Assembly: GCA_948146395.1 (NCBI GenBank)
Contig: OX411544.1
Span: 90,004,632 to 90,068,631 of the forward strand
DNA length: 64,000 bases
DNA from: Fragum whitleyi
Lineage: Eukaryota > Mollusca > Bivalvia > Cardiida > Cardiidae
Direction: 5' to 3'
The notes beneath the pieces are model-generated. The model searched no databases, was not told the origin of the DNA, and saw only the letters and a program-made list of their open reading frames with translations. Below are positions 17,371-27,582 of this stretch, one piece after another (position 1 is the stretch's first letter; every line of letters starts with the position of its first letter). The position numbers were made by a program, and so were the translations under genes.

Positions 17371-17560
17371 ATACAGTTAACAACATCGTGAAATTGACAA
17401 GGTTAATGATTCCGAATGATTTAGGAATGAAATTGAATGAGTGTGTGGAGTGAGTTTTGAGTGAACTAAATGGGAGGTAATCCTTTATCGCAAATTTTGT
17501 TCTGTTGAAGTTCATTACTCAAGAAACATTGTGAAACTATTACGGGTCCACTAGCTTAAA
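17371..17560. repeat. Fused fragments of MITE families C and E
   Basis: 17371-17500 is a left half of family C (ACATCGTGAAATTGACAAGG, then GGGAGGTAATCCTTTATCGC). It joins at about 17500 to a right half of family E (GAAACTATTACGGGTCCACT). This looks like insertion followed by deletion. Confidence 0.55.
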
Positions 17561-17983
17561 ACAGAACTAACGGATTAAAGTTAACTAACGTAAAAAAAAT
17601 AAATCATAAAAGTTAGCTAACTTTTAATCATGAAAGTATTCCAACAAATGAATCATGAAAGAACATTAACGACTGAATCATTTAAAACTCTCAATAGTTT
17701 TATACTGACGTCCAGTAAAAACGCCGAGGAGAACATTTGGCATTCCTTTTCCATAACCCTTCGTCATCTGTTTACGACATATTACTGCTGTACTCAAAGC
17801 GGTGACAGACAGTATAGATGAATTTCAACATACACAGATGTGCTTCTAATCTTAGCATAGGCTGCCTGCTGTCCACTAAATAATTGATGAAAAACTTGAG
17901 CAATATTTGTTTAAATGAGCCAAAAAAGTAATGAATTTGAAAATGCAGAACAGTAGGATACTTGTTAAACCGTTTAAATAAAA
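17561..17983. other. Intergenic, no gene seen
   Basis: AT-rich with a short AACTAACG repeat near 17570-17620. No supported gene. Confidence 0.4.
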
Positions 17984-18247
17984 TGTGACCCGTCACATGA
18001 AAAGGAGCTATCTGGATACTACGTAAACCGTCGACTCTAGTCAGACTGCGCGGACTGTGGACAATGACTAGAGTCGAAACTTTTTGCTTTGAGCTAAATA
18101 TCTGATTCTTGAACGATCAATCTACCTTCCTTAGAAGATTCTTTCAAACGCGATCTGTGGATTGCCTGTATTTGTGCCAATCTCTTTTTTTCAAAAATTT
18201 AATTTCACAGATTTCCCAAATTGTCCCTTTTCGCGTGACTGGTCACA
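17984..18247. repeat. MITE family B copy
   Basis: Starts TGTGACCCGTCACATGAAAA and ends CCTTTTCGCGTGACTGGTCACA. The interior has CTAGTCAGACTGCGCGGACT and CTTTTTTTCAAAAATTTA. Confidence 0.75.
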
Positions 18248-18893
18248 TATGATTTAAATATGAAGCCTGATTTCGACATAAACTAAATAATATCCCATTA
18301 ATCAGTACTATAGATAGACATATCATAATAGAATGAAAATAAATGGATCGCTTATCCAGCCACTTGACCTCCGTCATACCCCCTTCAAATATTCAAATGT
18401 TATTTGTCTGCAAACTATACACACACAAAAAAGTATTGCAACATCCTATTTTCACCAAAGTAGTTCTGAACAAAAGTGAACCCTGTTAACTTGACGCATT
18501 TTGTACATAAGAAAACATTTTCAGTGGTACTTATAATTGGTAATAAATCTGAAAACCAAGCCTCTGTTTCTAATTTCTGCCATTCATGTATTTTATGGCC
18601 GATAGAAAAAGGACACGTTTTTATAATTATTGGTACACGATTACATATGGCTGCATCGAACATGCTAAATTAGATTTCAACTTAATTTTTGTCTCTCATT
18701 CAAGAGAGATCAACACACTTACTGCACAGTCACTACAGTAAGTTACATCATGAAATTGACATTCACCTCAATAATACGATACGAAAATTTTATTTGTAAA
18801 CAAAGGCCTCCGGCCCATAATACAACATACAATACAACATACAATACAAAGAAGAGTTGCAGTTACAATGTTCCTATAGAGTACAATATTTAA

Positions 18894-21800
18894 CTAATTA
18901 TCTTTTAAAGACATGATTGAAAATATATATCTAGCTACTTTTTTTATGATGAAATCATTTTCACTTTTCATTAAATTATAGAAAGATATCAAGTCAGTTC
19001 TACCTTTATACCAAGAAAATAGCAAATTTTGCCTCTCAAGTCTAAACATTGAACAATGAAAAAAAGCATGATATTCATTTTCAATGGTCAAAATTTCCTG
19101 AGTCATCAAACAATAATGGCATATTCTATCTTCTCTGTCAATGTTCAGATGTCTTCCCAGTTCAATATTCAATTTATGACTTGAACATCTGAACCTTGCA
19201 TAAGCCCTTCTTAAATTCTGAGAAATATTTACAATGAGATATTTCTCAGGGTTTAGCAAGGTGTAAATGTTTTTATAGAAATCACATCTGGTTGAGTTTT
19301 GGATAGTTTCATTTAAATATTGAATAGAAATATCAGATACTCGCATTTTAAATTCACTGAGGAAGAAATCGACGTTGCCTACATCTTGGGATATCCAGGC
19401 AAAAGCAAAACCGTTTGTAAGAAGGAGATTTTTAACTCGAGTAGCCCAATTCACTCGTCCAATGTCAGCTTGTGATTTCAGCATTTGATAGCATTGTTTC
19501 GGATAACGGTGGTTTTCCATATGTAAAAGTTTACACCAATATTTTACCAATTTTGTTTTATATGTAACACATAAAGGCAACCTTCCACATTCGGACAATA
19601 CTACAGAGTTATTAACAGAATGATTTACACCTAAAAATTCTCGACAATACTTGAAATGAACATTTTCTATGACTTCAGAGTATTCGAACCCCCAAATTTC
19701 GGACGCAAATACAAGGATCGGTAAGACCATTGTATCGAATAGTTTGAAATATTCATTCAGATGAAAATATCCAACTTTGCGCTGATAACATTTAATTGCA
19801 AAAATCGCCCGCTTCGCTTGAGATGCAAGTTTAAACTTCGAGGCGGACCATGATAATTTTGGTGTCATCAACAGACCCATATACTTATAAAATGAAGTGG
19901 TTTTTATCCTTACGTCATCAAAATACCATTTTTCATTTAGTCTTAGCGGACCACCATTCCTAAAAACAATTATCTCTGTCTTGCTTAAATTAATCGATAA
20001 ACCCGATTCATTGCAGAAAGTCGAAATTTTGTTAAGCTGAAGCTGTAAGTTGTTTACAGTATCAGCACAATGAGCAACATCGTCTGCATATAAAAGGCAT
20101 GATATTGGCGAGATATGGTCTGAAATAAAAATACCCGGACATTTATCCTGAATAAGGGTCGATAACTCTTGAATGAATAAATCAAAAATTATGGGACTTG
20201 TTACATCACCTTGTCTAGTACCAATATTACACATGAAGGGGGCGGTGATTTTATCAGAAACACGTAAATATGATTTTAGATTTGAATACATAGAGAGCAA
20301 AACATGAAACAATTTTCCTTTAAGACCTCTTTTCAATAATATACTAAACATTTTTTCATGATCTAAAGAATCGAAAGCTTTTTTGAAATCGACATATAGA
20401 ACATAAAATCGGCCACCGGGTTTGCAGACGTACTTTTGAATCAAGCTTTGAAGTGTAAATAAGTTATCGATACATGAGTAACCGGTACGAAACCCAGCCT
20501 GGCATTCATCGATCAGATCAAAACGATCTACCCACTGATACAATCTGTCATTTATACTAATTGAAAATATCTTATACATCACGTTAATCAAAGAAATGCC
20601 TCTGTAATTTGACGGATCGTCTTTTGATCCCGATTTATGTACAGGTACAAGAACGCTTTCACTCCACGACGATGGAAATATACCAGTATTCAAAATTGTA
20701 TTAAAGATTAATACAAGTATCGGGGTAACAATTTGACAAGTTTGTTTGTAAAATTCTGCCGAAATTCCATCTTTACCTGCAGATTTCCCGTTTTTAAGCT
20801 TACTTATACTCTTTAGAACTTCGTCCTCTGTGATAGGAGAGTTAAGTATGACGTCATATTCTTCTAAAGGTTCGTCAGCATCCCAATTTTTTTCCACTAT
20901 TTTCGGTTGATTATTTTCAAATAATAGGTTTTTAAAGTAGGTTAACCAATTATCTATGTCGTAATTACTAATGTTACTTGGAGAATTTACCTTAACGGTA
21001 TTAGATTTAAGTGTACGCCAGAACTCCGTTGGATTTTTACTATTTTGCACTAAAATTTGTCTTTTACTGTTCATAAAACGAGACTTTTTTGAAGAGCATA
21101 AATGTTTGAAACGCTTACGCGCTCCAATATACCTACGAAAATCTACAGAGTGATTTGTTGATCTAAATCTACGCAGTAATGAGTATTTTAAAGTTTTTGC
21201 TTCTTGGCAATTCCTATCCCACCAAGGCGGTTCATTTTCATAACGCATGAAGTTCGAATGTTTATTGACTTTCATAATCTTTGCAGAGATCTTATAAATC
21301 TGCGTTAATCTTCCAATTGCAGCGTCTATATCCGAATAAATAAGATTTTTTATTTCATCTTCATATTTTGAAAAGCTATTCTGAAATCTATTTTGAAAAA
21401 TTTCACTGAATTCATTTTGCCAGGCAAATTTATCTAAGGGAAACAACTCAACCTTTTTAACGTCATTTACTGTCGTAGTTGTTTCCCTTATAATCTGAAA
21501 CGTTAAACGACTGTGTAAAGGGAAATGATCGGATTCATCTCTATTTTCAACTGTGAAATAGCTAATAGAAGGGAAAAGTCCAGATGAAGCAATATGGTAG
21601 TCCACTACACTTTTACCATTATTAGCTATACATGTAAAATTTCCGGTTGAATCATCATGTAGACGACCATTCAAAATATGTATGCCATGAACACAGCAGA
21701 GATCAACAAGCTCTCGACCAAAAGAATTGTAAAAAATGTCATCTTTATTATTACGCGGGTAGTCAAAATTATCACTATCATAGTCTACTTCAATGTTGTA

Positions 21801-22367
21801 CACATTATTTAAATGATCATTGGGTATGTGATCCAAAAAATTTTTTGTACGTGCATTTAGGTCTCCCATGAAATACAAATATGAATCAGGAAAGTTAGTT
21901 CTCACAGTTTCAACAATTTGGTTTAATGGGAAAGTGTTGTTACCTTGCTCAGCATTATAGATAGTTGATCCCTCTGGGGATATATAACACACAATAAGTA
22001 CTATATCTTTCATACATTTGAAAATACTGCTCTTGATATACAACACAATACAATCTTTAAGCTCCTTACAAACATGAGTGATAAAATCATTTTTCAATAA
22101 TTCGTCTTTCACAAAGACACATACTCCACCGCTAGATCTAATCGAGTATCTCGATTTGGTTCTAATATTTTGGAAAATACAGTATCCTGTGAGAATATCT
22201 GCAAATTCATTTGGTAAACTACCCCAAGTTTCGACTAAACCGACAACGTCAAAAGATGACAAATAATTTATTATATTATTACTGTTATTCAATAAACGCC
22301 ATAGTCCATGAACGTTCCATGATAAAAAACTAATATTTTTGAAATTAATTGGACCTCGGCCTAAATC
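18894..22367 (-). CDS. LINE ORF2: AP endonuclease plus reverse transcriptase
   Basis: This is the polyprotein that nicks target DNA and copies the element RNA into it. The endonuclease is seen from LSWNVHG right after the ORF1 stop, through GDLNAR (about 21851-21868), to SDHFPL (about 21515-21532). The reverse transcriptase has NYRGISL, VDFKKAFDS, RQGDVTSP and the catalytic YADD (about 20080-20091). The C-terminal end has a zinc-like CHYC...H...C motif (about 19090-19130). The frame is open for over 1150 codons. It starts in the same frame as ORF1, straight after its TAG, and has no ATG before roughly residue 90 (a TTG lies at 22292), so translation probably depends on stop readthrough or reinitiation. 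The exact LINE clade is not assigned. Confidence 0.88.
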   Translation of the reverse strand, partial: DLGRGPINFKNISFLSWNVHGLWRLLNNSNNIINYLSSFDVVGLVETWGSLPNEFADILTGYCIFQNIRTKSRYSIRSSGGVCVFVKDELLKNDFITHVCKELKDCIVLYIKSSIFKCMKDIVLIVCYISPEGSTIYNAEQGNNTFPLNQIVETVRTNFPDSYLYFMGDLNARTKNFLDHIPNDHLNNVYNIEVDYDSDNFDYPRNNKDDIFYNSFGRELVDLCCVHGIHILNGRLHDDSTGNFTCIANNGKSVVDYHIASSGLFPSISYFTVENRDESDHFPLHSRLTFQIIRETTTTVNDVKKVELFPLDKFAWQNEFSEIFQNRFQNSFSKYEDEIKNLIYSDIDAAIGRLTQIYKISAKIMKVNKHSNFMRYENEPPWWDRNCQEAKTLKYSLLRRFRSTNHSVDFRRYIGARKRFKHLCSSKKSRFMNSKRQILVQNSKNPTEFWRTLKSNTVKVNSPSNISNYDIDNWLTYFKNLLFENNQPKIVEKNWDADEPLEEYDVILNSPITEDEVLKSISKLKNGKSAGKDGISAEFYKQTCQIVTPILVLIFNTILNTGIFPSSWSESVLVPVHKSGSKDDPSNYRGISLINVMYKIFSISINDRLYQWVDRFDLIDECQAGFRTGYSCIDNLFTLQSLIQKYVCKPGGRFYVLYVDFKKAFDSLDHEKMFSILLKRGLKGKLFHVLLSMYSNLKSYLRVSDKITAPFMCNIGTRQGDVTSPIIFDLFIQELSTLIQDKCPGIFISDHISPISCLLYADDVAHCADTVNNLQLQLNKISTFCNESGLSINLSKTEIIVFRNGGPLRLNEKWYFDDVRIKTTSFYKYMGLLMTPKLSWSASKFKLASQAKRAIFAIKCYQRKVGYFHLNEYFKLFDTMVLPILVFASEIWGFEYSEVIENVHFKYCREFLGVNHSVNNSVVLSECGRLPLCVTYKTKLVKYWCKLLHMENHRYPKQCYQMLKSQADIGRVNWATRVKNLLLTNGFAFAWISQDVGNVDFFLSEFKMRVSDISIQYLNETIQNSTRCDFYKNIYTLLNPEKYLIVNISQNLRRAYARFRCSSHKLNIELGRHLNIDREDRICHYCLMTQEILTIENEYHAFFHCSMFRLERQNLLFSWYKGRTDLISFYNLMKSENDFIIKKVARYIFSIMSLKDN

Positions 22368-23438
22368 CTACTCAGATTGACTGTCTAATAACTCGTCCTG
22401 TGAAAATTCATCGTCTGCTACCATATCTGTCGTCTGCTGTTCTCCGGGAGTGTTCGTGTGTTTCCGTTTTGCCGCCTTTCCAATGCGCACAATTTCATTG
22501 GTCGACTCGTTATATTTGAATACGTCATTTTCTATTATTAGCTTGTCGTAGCTAATAATAGCAAATTCACCGGCTTTCCTCGCTTCCACCAATCGTTTCC
22601 CGAGTTCGCGTCGTATAAACCTCACTTTGTCCGTGAAATCTTCCTGCACCCACATATCTGACCCTTTACCAAAACTTTCCTTTGCCCGATTGAAAATTTC
22701 TTGGCGATCCTTGAATTTCGAGAACTTTACTATAATTGGACACTTGTCTTTTTCTCGTCCTCTCAATCGATGAGCTCGTTCAATCTCTACGGTATCAAAA
22801 TTCGTACAATTTAACCTGTCTCGTAAAAGATCTCTAACTTTTGACTCTGTGCAATCCCAGCTTTCGTTATATTGACCCTGTACACCGAAGAATTTTAAAT
22901 TATTCCTCCTGGAATGACCTTCGATCTTATCCAATTTATCAGTCAATGTTCTCAATTCGGATTTGATACTTGAGTTTTCCTTCTTAAGCTCCTCGTTCTC
23001 CATCTTAAGCTCACTAACGCTATTGTTCAAGTCAGTCATTTTATTATTTAGGGTTGTTAGCTGGAGCTCAAGGTCGCTTTTCATTTCTCGTAAAAATGTC
23101 ATAACTTGACTGTTTTCGTCCGCTTTACTTGATTTTCTCGTAGTCTTAGACGATGCAGGACCACATAGGGACTCAGCTGAGGCGTTAGCGGATAAGGATT
23201 GATCATCATTTGACGGAACGTTGGTGAAAGACAAAGTTTTCTGTCTCTGAGATTTTGGACCGGGGTTCATCTCCACATCCCCACCCAGTAGAATTAACAT
23301 AGCGATGAATAGGGCCGCTCGGATGGCAGTACTTACTGCTTTCTTGGATACTTTTATAGTCTTTATTCTGGTTCGACATCTTCTAGGCATCACAAATAAG
23401 CCAATTCTGGCTCGATAAATCATCAGGCTTACACCCAT
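22368..23438 (-). CDS. LINE ORF1: 2A-like N-terminus, coiled coil, RNA-binding protein
   Basis: A 356-residue protein of the L1-ORF1p/transposase-22 type. Residues 36-61 combine a hydrophobic helix (AALFIAMLILLGG) with DVEMNPGP, a match to the 2A consensus D(V/I)ExNPGP, so the ribosome could skip the bond before Pro61. Residues about 110-170 form a leucine-heptad coiled coil for trimer formation. Residues about 175-320 hold the RRM and C-terminal domain (RRNNLKFFGV, ERAHRLRG, VKFSKFKDRQ, WVQEDFT). It would coat the element RNA and act as a chaperone. If 2A skipping occurs, the basic and hydrophobic leader is released or acts as a signal. The ATG at 23438 is used here; Met6 and Met17 are alternatives. 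Confidence 0.85.
   Translation of the reverse strand: MGVSLMIYRARIGLFVMPRRCRTRIKTIKVSKKAVSTAIRAALFIAMLILLGGDVEMNPGPKSQRQKTLSFTNVPSNDDQSLSANASAESLCGPASSKTTRKSSKADENSQVMTFLREMKSDLELQLTTLNNKMTDLNNSVSELKMENEELKKENSSIKSELRTLTDKLDKIEGHSRRNNLKFFGVQGQYNESWDCTESKVRDLLRDRLNCTNFDTVEIERAHRLRGREKDKCPIIVKFSKFKDRQEIFNRAKESFGKGSDMWVQEDFTDKVRFIRRELGKRLVEARKAGEFAIISYDKLIIENDVFKYNESTNEIVRIGKAAKRKHTNTPGEQQTTDMVADDEFSQDELLDSQSE
23256..23279 (-). other. 2A-like ribosome-skipping motif in LINE ORF1
   Basis: The codons spell DVEMNPGP (residues 54-61 of ORF1), preceded by a hydrophobic stretch ending LLGG. This meets the DxExNPGP rule of 2A peptides, which are documented in N-terminal regions of several invertebrate LINE ORF1 proteins. 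Confidence 0.85.
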
Positions 23439-24213
23439 CTTCAGAATTTTAATTTTATTTATCGACTCGTGAATTCACGTGCACCATTTTCCAAGGGACG
23501 CAACTCTTATAAATACTTTCTAAATCGCTCATTCAGCGCTCCATTCATTCATTCATTCGAAACACTCACTCAAACCATTCAAAAACGCACAAACCCATTG
23601 AAAAATAGATAACTAGAATCTGCCAACGTCATTAAAAAAAATTGATTGAGAAAAATCGCGATTTCACTGACATAATTCAAATTGTTAGCGTCTCAAGGGT
23701 TCTTGAAGAAATAGAAAACTATGCATAAAATCTGATTTATTTTTTATTAAAGGGAGGTAATCAATATTGCAAATTTTGTTCATCCTGAACAAAATTTGCG
23801 ATATAGGATTACCTTTCCTTAAAATCACTCATAACTCGCTCCACACTCTCGTTCAATTTCATTCCTAAATCATTCCCAAATCATTAGTGTTGTCAATTTC
23901 ACGATTATGTTAATTGTATTATGTATATGCAAAAGCGACCACGGTCACGGCATCTACTCTACTCTCCATATCTTTGATTAGGCAGAAGATATGAATATCT
24001 TCATAACCACTGCAACATCTGTAATAACTGAGCACGATCATGAATAGGAAGTTACACGTTCTTGACGACCAGGAATGCCCAATCAATACTCGACTGGCTT
24101 CATATTCTGGCTTTATTGAGCGTCCTTTCGAAGCTACCTAATTAAGATGTTGCAATACTTTTTTCTTTGTGTATATTTAAAAATAGACATGAAACAAAGG
24201 GCAAATCGCTGGT

Positions 24214-24562
24214 GTTAACAGTTAATAAATCGTGAAATTGACAATCAGTCCAATCGAAATCATTCAAAATCATTCACTCAGCGCTCCATTCATTCATTCC
24301 AAACACTCAAATCGATCTAAGACGCTCCAAAATCATAAGAAAGCATTTTGAAATAATTCAAAAACGCTCAACATTTTTTTTCAAATCAATCAAGTTATTC
24401 TACAATTAAAGGGAGGTTATAAATATCGATAATTTTGTTCGTAAAGAACAAAATTAGCGATACCGGATTACCTCAATTTATTTTCACTCAAAACCCGCTC
24501 CACACACTCATTCAATCTCAATCCAAAATAATCCAAATATAATTCATTTTGTCAATGTCTTG
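24214..24562. repeat. MITE family C copy abutting the TRP gene stop codon
   Basis: Starts GTTAACAGTTAATAAATCGT and has the family's CTCAGCGCTCCATTCATTC. Its inner hairpin is AATTTTGTTC / GAACAAAATT. It ends near TTTTGTCAATG, a few bases from the TAA at 24566, so the gene's 3' UTR is MITE sequence. Confidence 0.65.
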
Positions 24563-24565
24563 TCT

Positions 24566-25924
24566 TTACTGTCGAATTTCATGTTCAGTGATGTCAATAT
24601 GCTCCTCGCGGGTAAATGGGGCAATTGTACCTTCTGAAGTCTGGAATTTTGCATGAGTTTTTATCTTAGTCTTTTTTGAACGACCAAAAAGTGCATGAGA
24701 AATCTGATTTAAGATATTTTCTTCGATTTGGTCGTCTTCAATTATTTCCTCTTCGTCAGGGTTTAAGGACAATACTCGCATTTTAATTGTTTGTTCATGA
24801 CTTATCGGAGAAATTCGAATGACTTCCTCCCCACTACCTCGAAGTAAACGTTGTGGAAGCATTGCTTCAATGTCAATTATTGTGTACATACGTTGTAACC
24901 GGACATATGCCTTTTTTGTGACCCCTCCAGTCAATTCAGAGCATGTATTTGACATAATTGCTATCAAAGCATTGAGTAGTAATATTGTCGTCAAAAGGAC
25001 AAACAAGGCAAATACTATGATAGCTAGGACAGGGTGTCGTGCATTAAATAATACCCCAAGTTCACCTATCCCTAACATAATTGTAAACATTTTGACAATC
25101 GTCTTCTCTAGATTTTCAAACGTGTCTTCTTCTATATCATCTGCGTTTTGCATTACCACGAACATTGCGATGGAAAAGCCTAGCAAGAGGGCTGCTAAAA
25201 TGGCACCAAAATCTACAAGATGGCGTACAACTTGTTTTATCAGCACTGTGAAGAAGCTAAAACGTTCGATCACATGCAAAAAATAGACCGATAAATACCA
25301 GCCCAGTATAAGGACAAACGGCATGATGAAGTTTTCATATGTTGGTACAGAAAACATCAGTATAAAGTCAAAAACAATACCAAGGCCAAACACAAAAAAT
25401 GCATGGCAGTAGGCATAAATTGGCACACTCTTTCTGTATTTGTAGCAGTAAGAGTAGAAATAAAGAATCTGCATTACAATGGAAAGAATCCCGTATATCA
25501 AAACGAAACAGCTTGACGCAATAACAAATGAAACATTATCATATTCGGGAATCGTTTCAGTTTGTGATTGGATTGGATTTTCTAGTCTAGACCTAACAAC
25601 TGCTTGCCATGAGAATAGAAGCATCATTAGGAAATGTAGAATAGACCATACATTAAACCACCCTCGGTAATGTCTCCATTTCTCTGCTATAACTTTCATC
25701 ATAACTTTATGATTCACAAACCTGGCTGACGTTTCATCAGGACAATTCTTTTCCAAAAGATGAATAATAGAAACATGACTATCTTTCTTTTCTTTTGCCC
25801 TCTCTTTCTCTGCAGTTTTGTTCTGTTTTTCTATGGGATATTCTATCGGCAATGTATCAATTTCTGTGACGTTGTACGAATCGTTGTCGAATGTCCCCAT
25901 GTCTCCACTGTTCAATCTATAAAC
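24566..25924 (-). CDS. TRPV-like cation channel, last exon (membrane domain and C-tail)
   Basis: This exon encodes the channel part of a TRP-family protein. A pre-S1 segment (NHKVMMKVIAEKWRHYRGWF) is followed by six hydrophobic helices. A pore loop MLGIGELG lies near 25050-25080, and a long S6 contains VLLTTILLLNALIAIMSNT. The order and pore spelling (GIGEL where TRPV has GMGDL) fit the TRPV group of calcium-permeable sensory channels; TRPA is less likely. The C-tail is acidic then basic, ending at the TAA at 24566. The exon start is set by a good acceptor (TTCTTTTTTAG at about 25925-25935), in phase with the donor at 27583. A frame-based start at 25915 is a TTG and is not a real start. The stop abuts a MITE. 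Confidence 0.85.
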   Translation of the reverse strand, partial: VYRLNSGDMGTFDNDSYNVTEIDTLPIEYPIEKQNKTAEKERAKEKKDSHVSIIHLLEKNCPDETSARFVNHKVMMKVIAEKWRHYRGWFNVWSILHFLMMLLFSWQAVVRSRLENPIQSQTETIPEYDNVSFVIASSCFVLIYGILSIVMQILYFYSYCYKYRKSVPIYAYCHAFFVFGLGIVFDFILMFSVPTYENFIMPFVLILGWYLSVYFLHVIERFSFFTVLIKQVVRHLVDFGAILAALLLGFSIAMFVVMQNADDIEEDTFENLEKTIVKMFTIMLGIGELGVLFNARHPVLAIIVFALFVLLTTILLLNALIAIMSNTCSELTGGVTKKAYVRLQRMYTIIDIEAMLPQRLLRGSGEEVIRISPISHEQTIKMRVLSLNPDEEEIIEDDQIEENILNQISHALFGRSKKTKIKTHAKFQTSEGTIAPFTREEHIDITEHEIRQ

Positions 25925-26051
25925 CTAAAAAAGAATTAGTTCCCTTCCACAGAATAGAATTGAAATGCTATTCTATTGTTCCACTGTTACAGTATTTTTT
26001 CTGACATCATGTGTGGATCCAGAATCTGTTCTTTATGCAATGATTATGTTT

Positions 26052-26235
26052 ATTTGAATGGAGTTTTACGCCACTTTCATTTTTTTTTCAGTTATATCGC
26101 GGCGGCTTGAGCACCTAACAATGGATTCCTGGCATTTCTAACACAAGTACTACAATTACATCCTTTCCTAGCCTCCAACTGCTATCCCACATAGGTCTAT
26201 GATTATCTCTTCATTCAATAAAGTCTGTATTGACC
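26052..26235 (-). repeat. Truncated Meta-type SINE in the TRP intron
   Basis: It shares with the copy at 34045-34318 the GGAATCCATTGTTAGGTGCT and CCGCCGCGATATAACTG blocks and the GGCGTAAAACTCCATTCAAA tail. It lacks the tRNA-like head. Confidence 0.65.
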
Positions 26236-26682
26236 AGGGCCCGAGGATAAACAACTTTTCTCAGGCTCAACTGACAATTTTCTCAAATTCTAAATTCAAA
26301 TAAATGTATGAAAATAAAAGATAATATGAACATTTTCTTTATTTATAACAACTTTTTGCTCATATATTTTATGTTAATACACTAAAATGAGTTATAAAAA
26401 AGAATTACGGCTTTCCTCTCAAATTGAAATTTGAGCAAATTTTGAATTGAGAATGAGAAAAGTATTATAACCTCGGACCCTGATATCACATATATGATAA
26501 CATGAAATAGTCTATTTCTAAAAACAACTAGTATATTCACGATCATTTCCATAACGACTTTACTCTACATTTCTTTGAATTAAAGACTTCATAAATTACT
26601 AGCCATTAAAAACAGTTGATTGATAAATATAATAGTATGTTAATGTCCTTCAACGTCAGTGTTTTTGGTCTCGGCACTAAGT

Positions 26683-26713
26683 AAAACGTTCTTAACCATT
26701 GGCTCGACAAGAT
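26683..26713 (+). repeat. Short dispersed repeat shared with 44909-44940
   Basis: AAAACGTTCTTAACCATTGG then CTCGACAAGATG is nearly the same as 44909-44940 (two mismatches in about 31 bp). This is too long for chance and may be a fragment of an unrecognised element. Confidence 0.5.
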
Positions 26714-27065
26714 GACTGCCAAGAGCCTCTCATCAAATATTTAAACTCAATGGCGTCCTAGACGCACTAGTAAAACCCATTAAAAGTATTTCCAATGTCA
26801 AGGCAAATTTCATGCGTTTATCATTACTTTCATACATTTGATAGTTAAGACAATACGTTAATTTTCGGAATCAACGCTTTGACGCTTCAATAGTTAACTT
26901 GTGTACTCGAAAAGTTTACGTCTGCGTTGATAATGCTTACTTTAAGGTGGGTAAAAACGATGGGGATGAAATGTATTGCAACAAATGAAGTTGAAAACAC
27001 AAATGTATACACCCCGTCTCCCAACACATATGACCTGGATTTTTTCGAGAACAGGAAATTTATAT

Positions 27066-27300
27066 ATGTAACCCGTTACGCGAAAAAGACCACCTGGAAA
27101 CTTACTCCTTAAAGAAGAAAAAGGAAAAAAGTGCAACCAACAGTGGAGAACTAGAGGTTGTATTTTGAAAATGAAGGTATGGCAGGGTAGGATAATCATT
27201 CTAGATTCGGGAAATCAGTCAAATGCCAAAGGTTTTGATCCGTGTCAACCTGTGCAGTCCGCGCAGGCTGACAAGAGTCGATTCTTTACTCTCTTATCTT
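27066..27300. repeat. MITE family B, truncated copy
   Basis: Starts GTAACCCGTTACGCGAAAAA and includes the inner palindrome GTCAACCTGTGCAGTCCGCG. It lacks the right end and stops just before the family A copy at 27324. Confidence 0.6.
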
Positions 27301-27323
27301 TTCAGATGATGAAATTTTCTATT

Positions 27324-27563
27324 TGAGCCTGTGCGTGAGATTTCCAACAATTTCCAATGTGCGCAAAGCAAAGACTTTGACCAGCCTGTGCAACCGCACA
27401 GTCTGACCAGAGTCTTCACTATGCGTTTAGTAGATAGATAAGGTCTCAAAGTATCTGTAGACAATCAGGTAACTTTATATTTACAGTATGTGGCTGTCAA
27501 CACTACTCAATGTTTGCACCTCATGAACATTTCAAATTGTTGGAATTGTCACGCATAGGCTCA
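27324..27563. repeat. MITE family A, 240-bp copy next to the splice donor
   Basis: Ends TGAGCCTGTGCGTGAGATTT and TGTCACGCATAGGCTCA. It lies 18 bp inside the intron from the GT at 27582, so readthrough of the donor translates MITE sequence. Confidence 0.8.
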
Positions 27564-27582
27564 TTTGTATTTCGAAACCTAC

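Larger units (their letters stand above)
18776..23512 (-). mobile_element. APE-type non-LTR retrotransposon (LINE), apparently full length
   Basis: The element runs on the minus strand. It has a short 5' leader, ORF1 (22368-23438), ORF2 (18894-22367) and a 3' end with TGTATTGTATG tandem words, the GGCCGGAGGCC hairpin and a TTTACAAATAAAA tail near 18790. Both frames are open, so this is a young and possibly active copy. The ends are approximate and were set by the interrupted MITE around it. Confidence 0.75.
18731..23919. repeat. MITE family C copy interrupted by a full-length LINE
   Basis: ACAGTAAGTTACATCATGAA at about 18731-18760 is one end of family C. The matching interior (AAATCGCTCATTCAGCGCTC) resumes at about 23520 and the far end (TGTCAATTTCACGATTATG) is near 23900. 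Uninterrupted copies at 31312 and 33121 have these parts adjacent. The 4.7-kb LINE sits in the gap, with AATAC-like repeats at both edges as a possible target duplication. Confidence 0.7.
25925..27582 (-). other. TRPV-like gene intron (1658 bp) with repeat insertions
   Basis: GT at 27582-27581 and AG at 25926-25925 bound the intron, phase 0. It contains a MITE A copy starting 18 bp inside the donor, a truncated MITE B copy and a truncated Meta-type SINE. Confidence 0.75.
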
